Below, one piece after another: positions 11,693 through 20,079 of a DNA stretch of 55,152 nucleotides (position 1 is the first letter of the stretch; each line of letters starts with the position of its first letter). The position numbers were made by a program, and so were the translations under genes. Under the pieces are notes generated by a model that saw only the letters and a program-made list of their open reading frames with translations, had not been told where the DNA came from and made no database searches. This DNA is from Candidatus Geothermocultor quzhuomuensis (GTDB lineage Bacteria; Actinomycetota; Aquicultoria; Geothermocultorales; Geothermocultoraceae): positions 1 to 55,152 of the forward strand of contig JACVJC010000016.1 in the NCBI GenBank assembly GCA_015711795.1, given 5' to 3'.

Positions 11693-11717
11693 TTCTTCCT
11701 TAATTATTTGGTGTGTA

Positions 11718-11746
11718 ACTTTAGCAAATAAATTTTATTCTGTCAA
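11718..11746 (-). promoter_or_regulatory. Promoter of the rplJL unit
   Basis: Minus-strand TTGACA (11746-11741), a 17-bp spacer, then TAAAGT (11723-11718). It lies in the rplA-rplJ gap, directly downstream of the rplA stop, so the L10 leader would be transcribed from its first few bases. Confidence 0.72.
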
Positions 11747-11752
11747 TTAAAA

Positions 11753-12463
11753 TCAACCGGCTCCCTCTAAAAGCTCTCTCGATTTAGAGGTATCAATTTT
11801 AATTGAAGGGCTCATAGTTGTTGCGATAAAAGCATTTTTTATGTATTTCCCTTTAGCCGTAGCTGGTTTAGCTCGATTAATCTCTTCCATAACCGCATAA
11901 TAGTTTTCAAGTAAGGCATTTTTTTCAAATGAAGTTTTGCCTAGTGATATATGAACAATTCCAAATTTATCCGAACGATACTCTACTTTACCTTTTTTTA
12001 TATCTCTCACAGCTTTTCCAATATCTAAAGTTACCGTCCCCATCTTAGGGTTAGGCATCAAACCCCGAGGCCCTAAAATTTTTCCAAGCTTTGAGACAAT
12101 TTTCATCATATCCGGAGTCGCAATTACTACATCAAAATCTAACCAACCTTTCTCAATCTTAGCAACCAAATCTTCATCTCCAACAAACTCCGCTCCAGCT
12201 TCTCTCGCCTCTTGAGCCTTTTCTCCCTGGGCAAAAACAACAACTTTGACCTCCTTGCCAGATCCAAAAGGAAGACTGACCATTCCTCTTACTTGTTGAT
12301 CTGGCTGGCGAGGGTCAATTCCTAAACGAAGATGGAGTTCAATGGTTTCATCAAATTGAGCAAAAGCAATTTCCTTAATTAACTCAATTGCTTCAACAGG
12401 AGTATATAGTTGGTGTTTTCTTATCTTGCCTAAAGCCTCCCGATATTTTTTTCCTCTCCTCAT
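11753..12463 (-). CDS. rplA: 50S ribosomal protein L1
   Basis: L1-stalk protein of the 50S subunit, 236 residues, usual length. It begins [11 protein letters not shown] and has the conserved [16 protein letters not shown] block (about residues 128-143) and the C-terminal [14 protein letters not shown] strand. ATG start with AGGAGG upstream. It follows rplK by 52 nt. Confidence 0.97.
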   Translation of the reverse strand: MRRGKKYREALGKIRKHQLYTPVEAIELIKEIAFAQFDETIELHLRLGIDPRQPDQQVRGMVSLPFGSGKEVKVVVFAQGEKAQEAREAGAEFVGDEDLVAKIEKGWLDFDVVIATPDMMKIVSKLGKILGPRGLMPNPKMGTVTLDIGKAVRDIKKGKVEYRSDKFGIVHISLGKTSFEKNALLENYYAVMEEINRAKPATAKGKYIKNAFIATTMSPSIKIDTSKSRELLEGAG

Positions 12464-12515
12464 TTCTCCTCCTACATTTCACTTAAAGTATTTCCCCAAC
12501 CAATTATTTTTTATC

Positions 12516-12947
12516 CTAGCTTTTATCAACTATTTCAATTCCCATACTTTGAGCAGTTCCTTCAATTATTTTTATGGCTGACTCAATATCAAGAGCATTT
12601 AAATCTCGCATTTTTATTTTGGCTATCTCTCTAACCTGCTCCTTTGTTACCTTACCGACTTTTTCTCGATTAGGTTCACTTGAACCCTTTTCGATCCCAG
12701 CTGCCTTCTTTAATAATATAGAAGCTGGTGGAGTTTTAGTGATAAAAGTAAAAGAACGATCTTCAAAAACAGTAATCTCAACCGGAACAATCATCCCTTT
12801 TTCTGAAATCGTTTGAGCATTATAAGCTTTACAAAACTCCATAATATTAACACCATGCTGACCCAAAGCAGGACCTACAGGAGGAGCTGGTGTAGCTTCC
12901 CCAGCAGGAATTTGTAACTTTATTACTGCAACTACTTTTTTAGCCAT
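12516..12947 (-). CDS. rplK: 50S ribosomal protein L11
   Basis: Protein of the GTPase-associated centre, 143 residues. The proline-rich N-terminal turn ([21 protein letters not shown], quoted here only as its [10 protein letters not shown] core) is intact, as is the C-terminal rRNA-binding domain with the GTAQSMG motif. I start at the ATG at 12947 because GGGAGGA lies about 5 nt ahead and the product begins [10 protein letters not shown]; an upstream ATG would add five residues. It follows nusG with a 36-nt gap. Confidence 0.96.
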   Translation of the reverse strand: MAKKVVAVIKLQIPAGEATPAPPVGPALGQHGVNIMEFCKAYNAQTISEKGMIVPVEITVFEDRSFTFITKTPPASILLKKAAGIEKGSSEPNREKVGKVTKEQVREIAKIKMRDLNALDIESAIKIIEGTAQSMGIEIVDKS

Positions 12948-12983
12948 TTTTCCTCCCATCAAGTTTAGCAGTCTTTTTTAGTG

Positions 12984-13508
12984 TTAGAGTTTGCTAACCT
13001 GTTCAAAAGAAAGTTCCACTGGGGTCTCTCGTCCAAAAATTGAGACTAAAACCTTTAGCTTTTGCTGATCTAAATTCACTTCGCAAACTGTTCCAGTAAA
13101 ATCAGCAAGAGGACCTGAAACAACTTTAATCGTCTCACCCTCTGAAAACTTTGTTTTAGGTTTAGGCTTCTCAGTTCGAATTTTCTCAAGTATTCTACTA
13201 ACTTCTTCATCAGATAAAGCAATTGGTTTTACCCCAGAACCGACAAAACCAGTTACGCCAGGAGTATTTCTTACCACATACCAAGAATCCTCATCCAAAT
13301 CCATTTGGACAAAAATATACCCAGGAAAAACTCTTTTCTTTGTAATATTCTTTCGACCACCCTTAATCTCCAAAATATCCTCGGTAGGGATAACAACCTT
13401 AAAAATTTTATCTTCCATATTCATCGAGATTATTCGACGCTCCAAATTAGCTTTAACTTTTTGCTCGTAACTCGAGTAGGTATGAACCACATACCATTTT
13501 TTAGCCAT
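12984..13508 (-). CDS. nusG: Transcription termination/antitermination protein NusG
   Basis: RNA polymerase-associated elongation factor, 174 residues. The NGN domain begins [18 protein letters not shown] and contains FPGYIFVQM (about residues 62-70). A C-terminal KOW domain follows ([10 protein letters not shown] near residue 132). ATG start with AGGAGG. It lies between secE (8-nt gap) and rplK. Confidence 0.97.
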   Translation of the reverse strand: MAKKWYVVHTYSSYEQKVKANLERRIISMNMEDKIFKVVIPTEDILEIKGGRKNITKKRVFPGYIFVQMDLDEDSWYVVRNTPGVTGFVGSGVKPIALSDEEVSRILEKIRTEKPKPKTKFSEGETIKVVSGPLADFTGTVCEVNLDQQKLKVLVSIFGRETPVELSFEQVSKL

Positions 13509-13516
13509 TTTTCCTC

Positions 13517-13726
13517 CTAAAATCGATAAGTAACCATTTTCAACAATTGAATAAAAATTAAATCTAAAATTCCAACAAATACTGTCAAAATAATAACGAC
13601 TATTATGACAACAAAAGTTGAGGTTACTATCTGGTCCTTCTGAGGCCAGGTAACCTTTTTAAGCTCCACTCGAACATCCTTTAAGTATTTTGGAATCTTC
13701 TCGTAAAATCTTTCTTTCTTTTTCAT
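13517..13726 (-). CDS. secE: Preprotein translocase subunit SecE
   Basis: Single-span SecYEG subunit, 69 residues. The amphipathic motif [13 protein letters not shown] (about residues 21-33) is followed by one transmembrane helix (about 37-60). This is the short SecE form typical of Gram-positive and actinobacterial lineages. The ATG start has only a weak GATGAG upstream. Confidence 0.95.
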   Translation of the reverse strand: MKKKERFYEKIPKYLKDVRVELKKVTWPQKDQIVTSTFVVIIVVIILTVFVGILDLIFIQLLKMVTYRF

Positions 13727-13872
13727 TTTAGCTCATCAAATTTTTCCTTCAATTATAAAATTCTCAAGAGTTTGTGGGGATTAAAGCTTGAGAGACTACT
13801 GAAATTTAAAACCATTCATCTAACGCAAAAAGTAATTATAGGATGTCCTAAAATCCTTGTCAAATCTTCGAC

Positions 13873-13897
13873 TTTTAAACTTGCCAGAGGCAAGCTT
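13873..13897 (-). terminator. Hairpin directly after tRNA-Trp
   Basis: Nine-bp stem with one wobble: minus AAGCTTGCC (13897-13889), loop TCT, GGCAAGTTT (13885-13877). It abuts the CCA end of tRNA-Trp. The T-run is short (TTT inside the stem), so it may be a weak terminator or an RNA-processing signal. Confidence 0.3.
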
Positions 13898-13974
13898 GGC
13901 AGGCCTGGAGGGACTCGAACCCCCAACCCCCGGTTTTGGAGACCGGCGCTCTAACCAATTAGAGCTACAGGCCT
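13897..13974 (-). tRNA. tRNA-Trp (anticodon CCA)
   Basis: Full cloverleaf: 7-bp acceptor AGGCCTG/CAGGCCT, D arm TAGCTC...GAGC, anticodon stem CCGGT/ACCGG around CTCCAAA with anticodon CCA, T arm with GGTTCGAGTC, discriminator G and an encoded CCA. Its place upstream of secE-nusG, after rpmG, is a conserved bacterial arrangement. Confidence 0.96.
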
Positions 13975-14256
13975 ATTATCTTTCCCGATTGTTCATTTTA
14001 CCTTTTACTTCTTTAAAAGTAAAGTTAACACTAGCCTTGAAAACCTAACTTTTGAAAAGCCATGAAAAATTAAAAATATTAACCTGACTAATAAGTTTTT
14101 TGATTTCTTAAACTTATTCTTTACTTTACTCTTTACTCGCTTCCTACCTTACTCTCCAATAACAGACAAAAAAGGAAATATCACAAATAGTCAAATCACA
14201 TCTTAAATCTTGGTAGAAAAATTTATGGGCATAAAAATAAAAGTAAGAAAAAATGA

Positions 14257-14406
14257 CTAACGGGTTTCTTTGTGCAAAGTTTGTTTCCCACACCACTTAC
14301 AATACTTTTTAAGCTCAAGTTTGTCTGGATCATTTCTTTTATTCTTAGTTGTAGTATAGTTCCTCCTTTTGCACTCACTGCAAGCTAAAGCAATAACAAC
14401 CCTCAA
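14257..14406 (-). CDS. rpmG: 50S ribosomal protein L33
   Basis: Small 50S protein, 49 residues. It begins [19 protein letters not shown] and ends with [17 protein letters not shown], giving the four-cysteine zinc pattern CxxC...CxxC of the zinc-binding L33 type. The start is TTG at 14406, well supported by GGAGG five bases upstream. It lies between tuf and tRNA-Trp/secE, the usual bacterial position. Confidence 0.93.
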   Translation of the reverse strand: MRVVIALACSECKRRNYTTTKNKRNDPDKLELKKYCKWCGKQTLHKETR

Positions 14407-14509
14407 TTAAACCTCCAATTTCACAAAAAACATTTAAAATTTTGGAATATCCTAGTTTAAAATTTCCCATAATATTAACTTAGTTGCCTTATGTTTCTCT
14501 GCTCACTTT

Positions 14510-15715
14510 TCATTCTAGTATCTTAGTGACTGTTCCAGCCCCTACTGTTCTTCCACCTTCTCTAATAGCAAAGCGGAGTCCTTCTTCCATTGCAATTGGT
14601 CCAATTAAAACTACTTCAAGTTCTACATTATCACCTGGCATAACCATCTCTTGCCCCTCTGGGAGTTGAATGGTTCCAGTGACATCTGTTGTCCTAAAGT
14701 AAAATTGGGGACGGTAACCATTAAAGAAAGGAGTATGGCGTCCTCCTTCTTCCTTAGTTAAGACATAAACTTGAGATTTGAAGCGTTTGTGAGGGGTAAT
14801 GGTTCCAGGTTGAGCTATAACCATTCCTCGCTCTACCTCTTCTTTGCCAATGCCTCTTAACAAAATTCCAATGTTGTCTCCAGCTACTCCTTCATCTAAA
14901 ATTTTTCTAAACATCTCAACCCCAGTAACAACTGTCTTTTTAATCTCTTCATGAAGACCAACAATTTCTACTTCATCTCCTACCTTTATTCTTCCTCTCT
15001 CAACTCTTCCAGTAACTACTGTTCCTCTTCCTGTTATTGAAAAGACATCTTCAATTGGCATTAAGAAGGGCTTATCGATGTCACGTTTTGGCTCAGGGAT
15101 ATAGGTATCAATGGCATCTAATAGTTCAAAGATAGCCTTGCAATTTTCACAATCAGGTTTGCCACAGCCACATTCATAAGCTTTTAAGGCACTCCCTTTA
15201 ATAATCGGGATATCGTCTCCAGGAAACTCGTATTCATTAAGTAAGTCTCTTACTTCCATCTCAACTAGCTCTAAAAGTTCAGGGTCATCAACCATATCAA
15301 CTTTATTTAAGAAAACAACAATGTAAGGGACTCCCACTTGACGAGCTAATAAGACATGTTCTCTTGTTTGAGGCATTGGCCCATCAGCTGCTGAGACAAC
15401 TAAGATTGCTCCATCCATTTGGGCTGCCCCAGTTATCATGTTTTTAATATAGTCAGCATGTCCTGGGCAATCAATGTGGGCATAGTGACGGTTATCAGTT
15501 TGATACTCAACATGAGCAATGGCAATAGTAATTCCCCTCTGGCGCTCTTCAGGAGCTTTGTCAATCTCTTCAAATGTTTTAACTTCAACATCTTTCCCTG
15601 AAGCATTTAAACATTTAGTAATAGCTGCTGTGAGCATTGTTTTACCATGGTCAACATGGCCAATGGTTCCCACATTTAAGTGAGGTTTAGTCCTTTCAAA
15701 TTTTTTCTTTGCCAT
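14510..15715 (-). CDS. tuf: Elongation factor Tu
   Basis: Full-length EF-Tu, 401 residues. P-loop GHVDHGKT (19-26), switch-[10 protein letters not shown] (82-89), NKVD (137-140) and GSALK (174-178) are all present. An unusual cysteine cluster C182-x-C184-x4-C189-x2-C192 replaces the usual acidic GDPE-type segment after GSALKA and could bind zinc. ATG start with GGGGGT ahead. The first 90 coding bases are identical to the second copy at 1-90. The upstream promoter is at 15769-15797. Confidence 0.97.
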   Translation of the reverse strand: MAKKKFERTKPHLNVGTIGHVDHGKTMLTAAITKCLNASGKDVEVKTFEEIDKAPEERQRGITIAIAHVEYQTDNRHYAHIDCPGHADYIKNMITGAAQMDGAILVVSAADGPMPQTREHVLLARQVGVPYIVVFLNKVDMVDDPELLELVEMEVRDLLNEYEFPGDDIPIIKGSALKAYECGCGKPDCENCKAIFELLDAIDTYIPEPKRDIDKPFLMPIEDVFSITGRGTVVTGRVERGRIKVGDEVEIVGLHEEIKKTVVTGVEMFRKILDEGVAGDNIGILLRGIGKEEVERGMVIAQPGTITPHKRFKSQVYVLTKEEGGRHTPFFNGYRPQFYFRTTDVTGTIQLPEGQEMVMPGDNVELEVVLIGPIAMEEGLRFAIREGGRTVGAGTVTKILE

Positions 15716-15768
15716 CTTTTACCCCCTGTTTTATTAAAGTAAAAAATAACAAAAAGTTTTAGAACATT

Positions 15769-15797
15769 ACTATAAACCAATCATGATCAAGTATCAA
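15769..15797 (-). promoter_or_regulatory. Promoter of tuf
   Basis: Minus-strand TTGATA (15797-15792), 17-bp spacer, TATAGT (15774-15769), between tRNA-Met and tuf. The predicted leader is about 45 nt. Confidence 0.6.
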
Positions 15798-15844
15798 CTT
15801 ATTTTTGAACCAAACAAATAAAAAGTATAATGCCTCTTGCGGAG

Positions 15845-15921
15845 TGGTAGCGGTGGCAGGAGTCGAACCTGCGACGCCACGGGTATGAGCCGTGTGCTCT
15901 AACCACCTGAGCTACACCGCC
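15845..15921 (-). tRNA. tRNA-Met (anticodon CAT, elongator type)
   Basis: Cloverleaf with acceptor GGCGGTG/CACCGCT, anticodon stem CACGG/CCGTG around CTCATAC, a normal T arm (GGTTCGACTC), discriminator A and encoded CCA. The stem lacks the three consecutive G-C pairs of initiators and the 1-72 pair is G-U, so it is the elongator. A lysidine-modified tRNA-Ile cannot be fully excluded by eye. Confidence 0.92.
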
Positions 15922-15999
15922 ACAATCAGTTTATAGCTAATAGTTATTTCTAATACCAAATTAAGTAACGCCTTACTACCCTGATATCAAGCTCATTTA

Positions 16000-16037
16000 C
16001 TTGCCTTACTAAGGCAAGGCTGCTCGCTCTCAGCGAG
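16000..16037. repeat. Two adjacent perfect hairpins between tRNA genes
   Basis: CTTGCCTTA (16000-16008) and TAAGGCAAG (16010-16018) are perfect inverted arms with a one-base centre. CTCGCT (16023-16028) and AGCGAG (16032-16037) follow with a 3-base loop. They lie in the tRNA-Thr/tRNA-Met spacer. No T-tract follows on either strand; they may guide tRNA precursor processing. Confidence 0.4.
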
Positions 16038-16049
16038 ATAATATCAAAT

Positions 16050-16125
16050 TGGAGCCCACAACCGGGATTGAACCGGTGACCTCATCCTTACCAAGGATGT
16101 GCTCTACCGACTGAGCTATGTGGGC
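16050..16125 (-). tRNA. tRNA-Thr (anticodon GGT)
   Basis: Acceptor GCCCACA/TGTGGGC, D arm TAGCTCAGTCGGTAGAGC, anticodon stem CATCC/GGATG around TTGGTAA, T arm GGTTCAATCC, discriminator T and encoded CCA. Part of a tRNA-Tyr/Thr/Met series upstream of tuf. Confidence 0.96.
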
Positions 16126-16261
16126 AATCTGCACTAAAATATCCGTGAGAATTATATCAAAAAACAGGGAAAGTGACACTCTTAAAAACCAGCGGTTAAG
16201 ATGAAAAATAGGAGATGGGAAAGAGTAACCAGTTAAAATTGTCGATTCTCGATTTACTAAA

Positions 16262-16285
16262 CAAAAAGTCCTGGCAGACTTTTTG
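16262..16285 (-). terminator. Possible terminator after tRNA-Tyr
   Basis: Perfect 9-bp inverted repeat CAAAAAGTC (16262-16270) / GACTTTTTG (16277-16285) with a 6-nt loop. It starts 4 nt after the tRNA-Tyr CCA end. On the minus strand the 3' arm runs into TTTAG, giving a T-rich exit. The stem is AT-rich, so termination may be weak. Confidence 0.4.
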
Positions 16286-16289
16286 TCCT

Positions 16290-16375
16290 TGGTGGGGGGG
16301 AGAGGATTTGAACCCCTGTAGGCATACGCCGGCGGGTTTACAGCCCGCTCCCATTGGCCACTCGGGCACCCCCCC
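16290..16375 (-). tRNA. tRNA-Tyr (anticodon GTA)
   Basis: Class II tRNA of 86 nt: acceptor of seven G paired with seven C, long variable arm, anticodon stem CGGGC/ACCCG region around TGTAAAC with GTA, T arm GGTTCAAATC, discriminator A and encoded CCA. Confidence 0.95.
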
Positions 16376-16398
16376 GTTAAATATCAAAGGAACTAAAG

Positions 16399-17706
16399 CT
16401 AAAAATTAGCATCATCAGACAAACTAGTCAAGTAAAGGCGACGATAAACTACATTGATTTGCCAGAAGACTAAAAATTTATAGAGGGAGCGCAAGTGAGG
16501 AAAAGCTTTTATCATCCTCCAAAAAATACTCCAATAAGAATAAACTTTCTGACAAGCATAATCATACCCTTCCCTTAAATCCTCTCCACTTTTAAACTTA
16601 GGAGTAAAAACAAGGTGGACAACATCATATTTTTCCCAAAAATTGTGAAGAATTCTCTTTTCCCTTTCAAGTTTTTCCCGAAGAGCTGTTCCAGGAAAAG
16701 GGGTAAGTAAAGTAAACTGAGGCACTTCAATCCGTGTTTTTCTAATAAAATTGACCGTTTTCTTAAAAACATTTTCATCGTCATTATCAAATCCAAAAAC
16801 AAAACAGCCAATTATTCCAATCCCTAGAGAGTGAATCCTTTCTATCGCTTCCTTGTATTTAATAAGAACATTCACCTTTTTTCTCATCTCTTTTAGGGCT
16901 TTTTCCCCCAGCGATTCAAAACCAATTAATAAACCAACACATCCACTTCGAGCCATTAATTTTAAAACCTCAAAGTGCTTTGCAATATTCAGTGAACCTT
17001 GGCCAATCCACTTAATCTTTAAGGGAATTAAAGATTTAAACAACTCTCTTGCGTAACTTGGATTACCAACAATATTATTATCAGTAAAAAAAACAAATCT
17101 TTCGCCTAAGGCTTTAATTTCATTAACTACTTCTTTTACAGGGCGGTAACGGATACGATTACCAAAAAACTTAGTGGTTGAACAAAAAATACAATTAAAA
17201 GGGCATCCTCGAGAAGTCTCTACCTTCGGAATGTTAACATAAGCCTCTTTCTTTAAAACATCCCATTTTGGTAAAGAGAGATTTTCTAAGGTTGGTTTTT
17301 TGTCATTAAAATATCTTTTCTTTAAGTTTCCTTCCCTGAAATCTTTTAAAAGTTTTTCCCAAATTCCTTCAGCCTCACCAATAACAATAGCGTCAGCATG
17401 AGATATTGCCTCATCAGGCATTAAAGTTGGATGAACGCCACCCAAAACAACCTTCACTCCTCTTTTTCGAAACTCATCAGCAATTTCATAAGCTCGTTTA
17501 GCCATTGGGGTGAGGACTGAAATAGCTACTAAATCAATGGGTTCATTAAAGTTTATAGGCTCAATATTTTCATCACAAACTATAAAATCAAAGTCTGGAG
17601 GGGTTAATGAAGCCAAAATAGCCGGGGTTAAAGGACTCATATAAACTTTCCCAAATAGTTTGACCTTAGCGGAAGGGTGTGATGGAATTATAAACTTAAT
17701 CTTCAT
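16399..17706 (-). CDS. B12-binding-domain radical SAM protein
   Basis: 435 residues. An N-terminal cobalamin-binding-like Rossmann domain (about 1-125, with VVLGGVHPTLMP near 86-97) is followed by a radical SAM core with C168-x3-C172-x2-C175 (SRGCPFNCIFC) and the FFTDNNIVG strand near residue 208. The layout is that of class B radical SAM enzymes such as hopanoid methylase-type or BchE-type proteins, which alkylate or remodel unreactive carbons; the substrate cannot be read. It resembles the protein at 41224-42600 in layout and sequence, so the two are probably paralogues. Flanked by tRNA-Tyr and divIVA; no clear operon partner. The start is ATG. Confidence 0.82.
   Translation of the reverse strand: MKIKFIIPSHPSAKVKLFGKVYMSPLTPAILASLTPPDFDFIVCDENIEPINFNEPIDLVAISVLTPMAKRAYEIADEFRKRGVKVVLGGVHPTLMPDEAISHADAIVIGEAEGIWEKLLKDFREGNLKKRYFNDKKPTLENLSLPKWDVLKKEAYVNIPKVETSRGCPFNCIFCSTTKFFGNRIRYRPVKEVVNEIKALGERFVFFTDNNIVGNPSYARELFKSLIPLKIKWIGQGSLNIAKHFEVLKLMARSGCVGLLIGFESLGEKALKEMRKKVNVLIKYKEAIERIHSLGIGIIGCFVFGFDNDDENVFKKTVNFIRKTRIEVPQFTLLTPFPGTALREKLEREKRILHNFWEKYDVVHLVFTPKFKSGEDLREGYDYACQKVYSYWSIFWRMIKAFPHLRSLYKFLVFWQINVVYRRLYLTSLSDDANF
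16403..16431 (-). promoter_or_regulatory. Promoter of the tRNA-Tyr/Thr/Met series
   Basis: Minus-strand TTGACT (16431-16426), 17-bp spacer, TAATTT (16408-16403). It overlaps the last codons of the radical SAM gene and ends 28 bp before tRNA-Tyr. Confidence 0.45.
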
Positions 17707-17752
17707 GTCTTACCTTGCGTTTTAAGATAAATTTAGGTTGTGAAGTGAGTTT

Positions 17753-18052
17753 TTACTCTCCTCCAGCAAATTCTTTTGCTTTCTCAATCGCCGCTTCAAT
17801 AATTTCTTTCGCTGCAACTTTAGCCTCTTCTATAATTTTCTCTTTTGCTAACTCAACCTCTTCAAGTTGCTTTTTTAGATTTTTCTCTTCTTCTTCAAGA
17901 TATTTCTTTTTCTCCTCCAGGTCAGCAATTTCGGCATATAGTTCATTTAATGTTAAAACAATCTCATCAAGAAAAGCATCAACCTCATCAACATTATAGC
18001 CCCTAATAGCACGACTAAAGGTTTTATCCCTTACATCCTCAGGTTTTAACAT
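17753..18052 (-). CDS. DivIVA domain protein
   Basis: 99 residues. It begins with the DivIVA lipid-binding segment (MLKPEDVRDKTFSRAIRGYNVDEVDAFLDEI region, residues 1-31) and continues as one glutamate/lysine-rich coiled coil. Members recognise negatively curved membrane and organise division or polar growth in Gram-positive and actinobacterial cells. This is a short form; it lacks the long C-terminal part of full Wag31/DivIVA. The ATG has only a weak GGGT site. It stands alone, 46 nt upstream of the radical SAM gene. Confidence 0.85.
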   Translation of the reverse strand: MLKPEDVRDKTFSRAIRGYNVDEVDAFLDEIVLTLNELYAEIADLEEKKKYLEEEEKNLKKQLEEVELAKEKIIEEAKVAAKEIIEAAIEKAKEFAGGE

Positions 18053-18169
18053 TTTTACCCAAATTTTTACCTACTAATTTCTTGTATTTCTCTATAATCC
18101 CTTATAAAAATAGCACTTAACTTGATTTTCGTCAACCTTTTTAAAAATCACCTTTTCAAAGCTCTTAAG

Positions 18170-18418
18170 CTATTCAGGATGAAGTCTCTTCTTCTTCTCC
18201 AAGAGTTCTTCTTGGCTTTCTTGATGGTCTGGATCTGGAACACATGCTTCCATTGGGCAAACTTCAGCACACTTAGAGGAATTATAAAATCCAACACATT
18301 CAGTACACTTGTCTGGGTCGATTACAAAAATTTGCTCACCCTCATAAATAGCCCCATTAGGACATTCTGGCTCGCAAAGCCCACAAGAACTACAATCTTC
18401 CGTAATTTTGTAAGCCAT
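18170..18418 (-). CDS. 2[4Fe-4S] ferredoxin
   Basis: 82 residues. First cluster motif C-x2-C-x2-C-x3-CP at residues 9-20 (CSSCGLCEPECP). The second is C-x2-C-x8-C-x3-C near residues 38-54, the spacing of Alvin-type (Chromatium) ferredoxins, followed by a charged C-terminal tail. Low-potential cytosolic electron carrier. The ATG is preceded by GGGGG. Its neighbours are a flavodoxin and divIVA; the redox partner is unknown. Confidence 0.92.
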   Translation of the reverse strand: MAYKITEDCSSCGLCEPECPNGAIYEGEQIFVIDPDKCTECVGFYNSSKCAEVCPMEACVPDPDHQESQEELLEKKKRLHPE

Positions 18419-18496
18419 TTTCTCAACCCCCTAAAAATATATTTTAATGAATTATATAGCGTGACTCCTGATTCATTTTAGATTTTTGTTTTAAAC

Positions 18497-18514
18497 TTCA
18501 ATCTTCAGGCTTCA
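18497..18514. repeat. Period-7 microrepeat (TGAAGNN on minus strand)
   Basis: TTCA recurs exactly every 7 bp at 18497, 18504 and 18511. On the minus strand this reads TGAAGCC-TGAAGAT-TGAAGTT, directly after the flavodoxin stop codon. The same unit recurs at 33839-33856. Confidence 0.5.
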
Positions 18515-18516
18515 GA

Positions 18517-18954
18517 TTAGTTTTTTTGCAACCTCTCAGCTATTACTTCGCCTAATTTACGGCATTCTGCTAAATCACTTTCATTAGGTACATCCTGAAC
18601 GCTAATTCCAAAACCAACTATACTCATACCAAAACTTTGCATTGAACCAATAAGATGACTCACTGCTTCCCCACTCCAGCCATAAGAACCAAAAGCTGAC
18701 CCTAGTTTATCTTTTAAATCAAACTTTTCCATTTCTTTAAGAAATTTCCATATCTCCCGACTGACCTCAGCGTTGTGAGTTGGTGAACCAATTATTATAG
18801 CTTGACTTTCTTTTACTTCGCTTGGTTTAACTTCACTAACTTTCCTTAAAAAAATTTCAATGCCCTTAACTTTCCCTATACCTTTAGCAATTTCAAAAGC
18901 CATTTTTTCAGTTTTTCCTGTTTTAGTATCATAAACAATCAAAACTTTTGGCAT
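18517..18954 (-). CDS. Flavodoxin-like protein
   Basis: 145 residues, a single flavodoxin fold. It has an N-terminal phosphate loop YDTKTGKTEKMA (8-19), a GSPTHNAEV loop (56-64) and GSYGWSGEAV near residue 89-98. These loops resemble the flavodoxin domain of flavodiiron proteins more than classical short flavodoxins. Likely an FMN electron carrier or a stand-alone domain partner. A promoter (19004-19032) and GGAAGG six bases before the ATG are visible. A period-7 repeat follows the stop. Confidence 0.85.
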   Translation of the reverse strand: MPKVLIVYDTKTGKTEKMAFEIAKGIGKVKGIEIFLRKVSEVKPSEVKESQAIIIGSPTHNAEVSREIWKFLKEMEKFDLKDKLGSAFGSYGWSGEAVSHLIGSMQSFGMSIVGFGISVQDVPNESDLAECRKLGEVIAERLQKN

Positions 18955-19003
18955 TTAAAACCTTCCAAAGGATACCTCTCCTTTAAATTCGCAAACCCAT
19001 ATT

Positions 19004-19032
19004 AAAATATACCCCACCTCTCCTTGTGTCAA
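19004..19032 (-). promoter_or_regulatory. Promoter of the flavodoxin gene
   Basis: Minus-strand TTGACA (19032-19027), 17-bp spacer, TATTTT (19009-19004). A TATATT at 15-bp spacing overlaps it. It predicts a leader of about 45 nt. Confidence 0.5.
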
Positions 19033-19119
19033 GCAGAAAAAAAGCCAAGCATTTGCAAGTTAATAAAACCAAAAAATAAAAATTTTAAGCTAAACCAATT
19101 CAAACTCATATTATTTTAG

Positions 19120-19192
19120 AGCCCGCTGCCGGATTCGAACCGGCGACCTGTGCATTACGAATGCACTGCTCTACCATCTGAGCTAAACGGGC
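19120..19192 (-). tRNA. tRNA-Thr (anticodon CGT)
   Basis: Acceptor GCCCGTT/AGCGGGC, D arm TAGCTCAGATGGTAGAGC, anticodon stem GTGCA/TGCAC around TTCGTAA, T arm GGTTCGAATCC and discriminator T. The bases after it are CTA rather than CCA, unlike the four other tRNA genes here, so CCA must be added enzymatically. It lies 27 bp downstream of ricT. Confidence 0.94.
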
Positions 19193-19218
19193 TAAGTTGA
19201 GTTAACCAAGAACTTTAA

Positions 19219-20079
19219 TTATTCTCCACTTTTAATTTTATTTATACCAATTTTCTCGTAAATTTTACAGCTATTACAATTACTCTTTAATTTAAAATTT
19301 TCTAATAAAACTTCAAAATAAAATCCCTCACTCGTCTCAAGAATAATTGTTCCTTTAGGAATATTGTAATCAACTACTCGCCCTGTTCCCCTTTCTGTCT
19401 CAATCTCCTCGCCAATGGGAGGAGCTTTTTTCTTAAAATCAACATAGTTATCATATTCATATTTAAGGCAACACATCAGCCGGCCACAGAGACCAGAAAT
19501 CTTCAAAGGGCTTAAAGGTAAATTTTGCTCCTTAGCCATTCTTATTGAAACTGGCTCAAAATCAAAAAGAAAGGTGGCACAACAAAGATCGCGACCACAC
19601 GGACCTAAACCGCCAATCATCTTTGCTTCGTCCCTAACACCAATCTGACGAAGTTCAATCCTTGTTTTAAAAACTGAAGCTAGCTCCTTTACCATCTCTC
19701 TAAAATCAATTCGTCCTTCAGCTGTAAAATAAAAAACTATTTTGCTTTTATCAAAAAGATATTCTACATCAACCAGCTTCATAGGTAAGCCATGCTTGAC
19801 AATTTTTTCCTCGCAAATTCTAAAAGCTTCCCTTTCCTTCTTGCGAAGCTCTCTAAGTTTCCTCTTATCTTCATCAGTAGCTTTTCTTAAAACTATCCCG
19901 AGAGAAGAAACCGCTTCATTATGAGGAAGCTCTTCTGAACCTTCAATAACCTCACCAAATTCAACACCCCTTGAAGTTTTAACTACAACGCTATCTCCAT
20001 CCCTCAAATCAACCTTCCCTGCATCAAAGTAAAATACCTTACCCGTTTTTCTAAAAATAACACCGACAATCTTAGGCAC
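19219..20079 (-). CDS. ricT: RicT/YaaT-like PSP1 domain protein
   Basis: 286 residues. The PSP1 C-terminal domain carries the cysteine signature GGLGPCGRDLCC (about 163-174) followed by GLCGRLMCCLKYE near 203-215. In Bacillus, RicT belongs to the RicAFT complex, which binds Fe-S clusters and affects RNase Y-dependent mRNA maturation and differentiation. The start is GTG, with AAAGGAGG six bases upstream. It overlaps the end of holB by 8 nt, the same neighbour order as in Firmicutes and Actinomycetota. Confidence 0.9.
   Translation of the reverse strand: MPKIVGVIFRKTGKVFYFDAGKVDLRDGDSVVVKTSRGVEFGEVIEGSEELPHNEAVSSLGIVLRKATDEDKRKLRELRKKEREAFRICEEKIVKHGLPMKLVDVEYLFDKSKIVFYFTAEGRIDFREMVKELASVFKTRIELRQIGVRDEAKMIGGLGPCGRDLCCATFLFDFEPVSIRMAKEQNLPLSPLKISGLCGRLMCCLKYEYDNYVDFKKKAPPIGEEIETERGTGRVVDYNIPKGTIILETSEGFYFEVLLENFKLKSNCNSCKIYEKIGINKIKSGE

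Noticed and set aside
13772-14048. Two plus-strand open frames opposite tRNA-Trp, with phrases such as GGTRTPNPRF and EGLEPPTPGF
   Set aside because: These are the typical false proteins made by reading the antisense of a tRNA T arm; no ribosome site and no family.
16196-16409. Open frames on both strands across tRNA-Tyr (phrases like GGEDLNPCRHTPAG)
   Set aside because: Antisense or sense translation of the tRNA itself; not genes.
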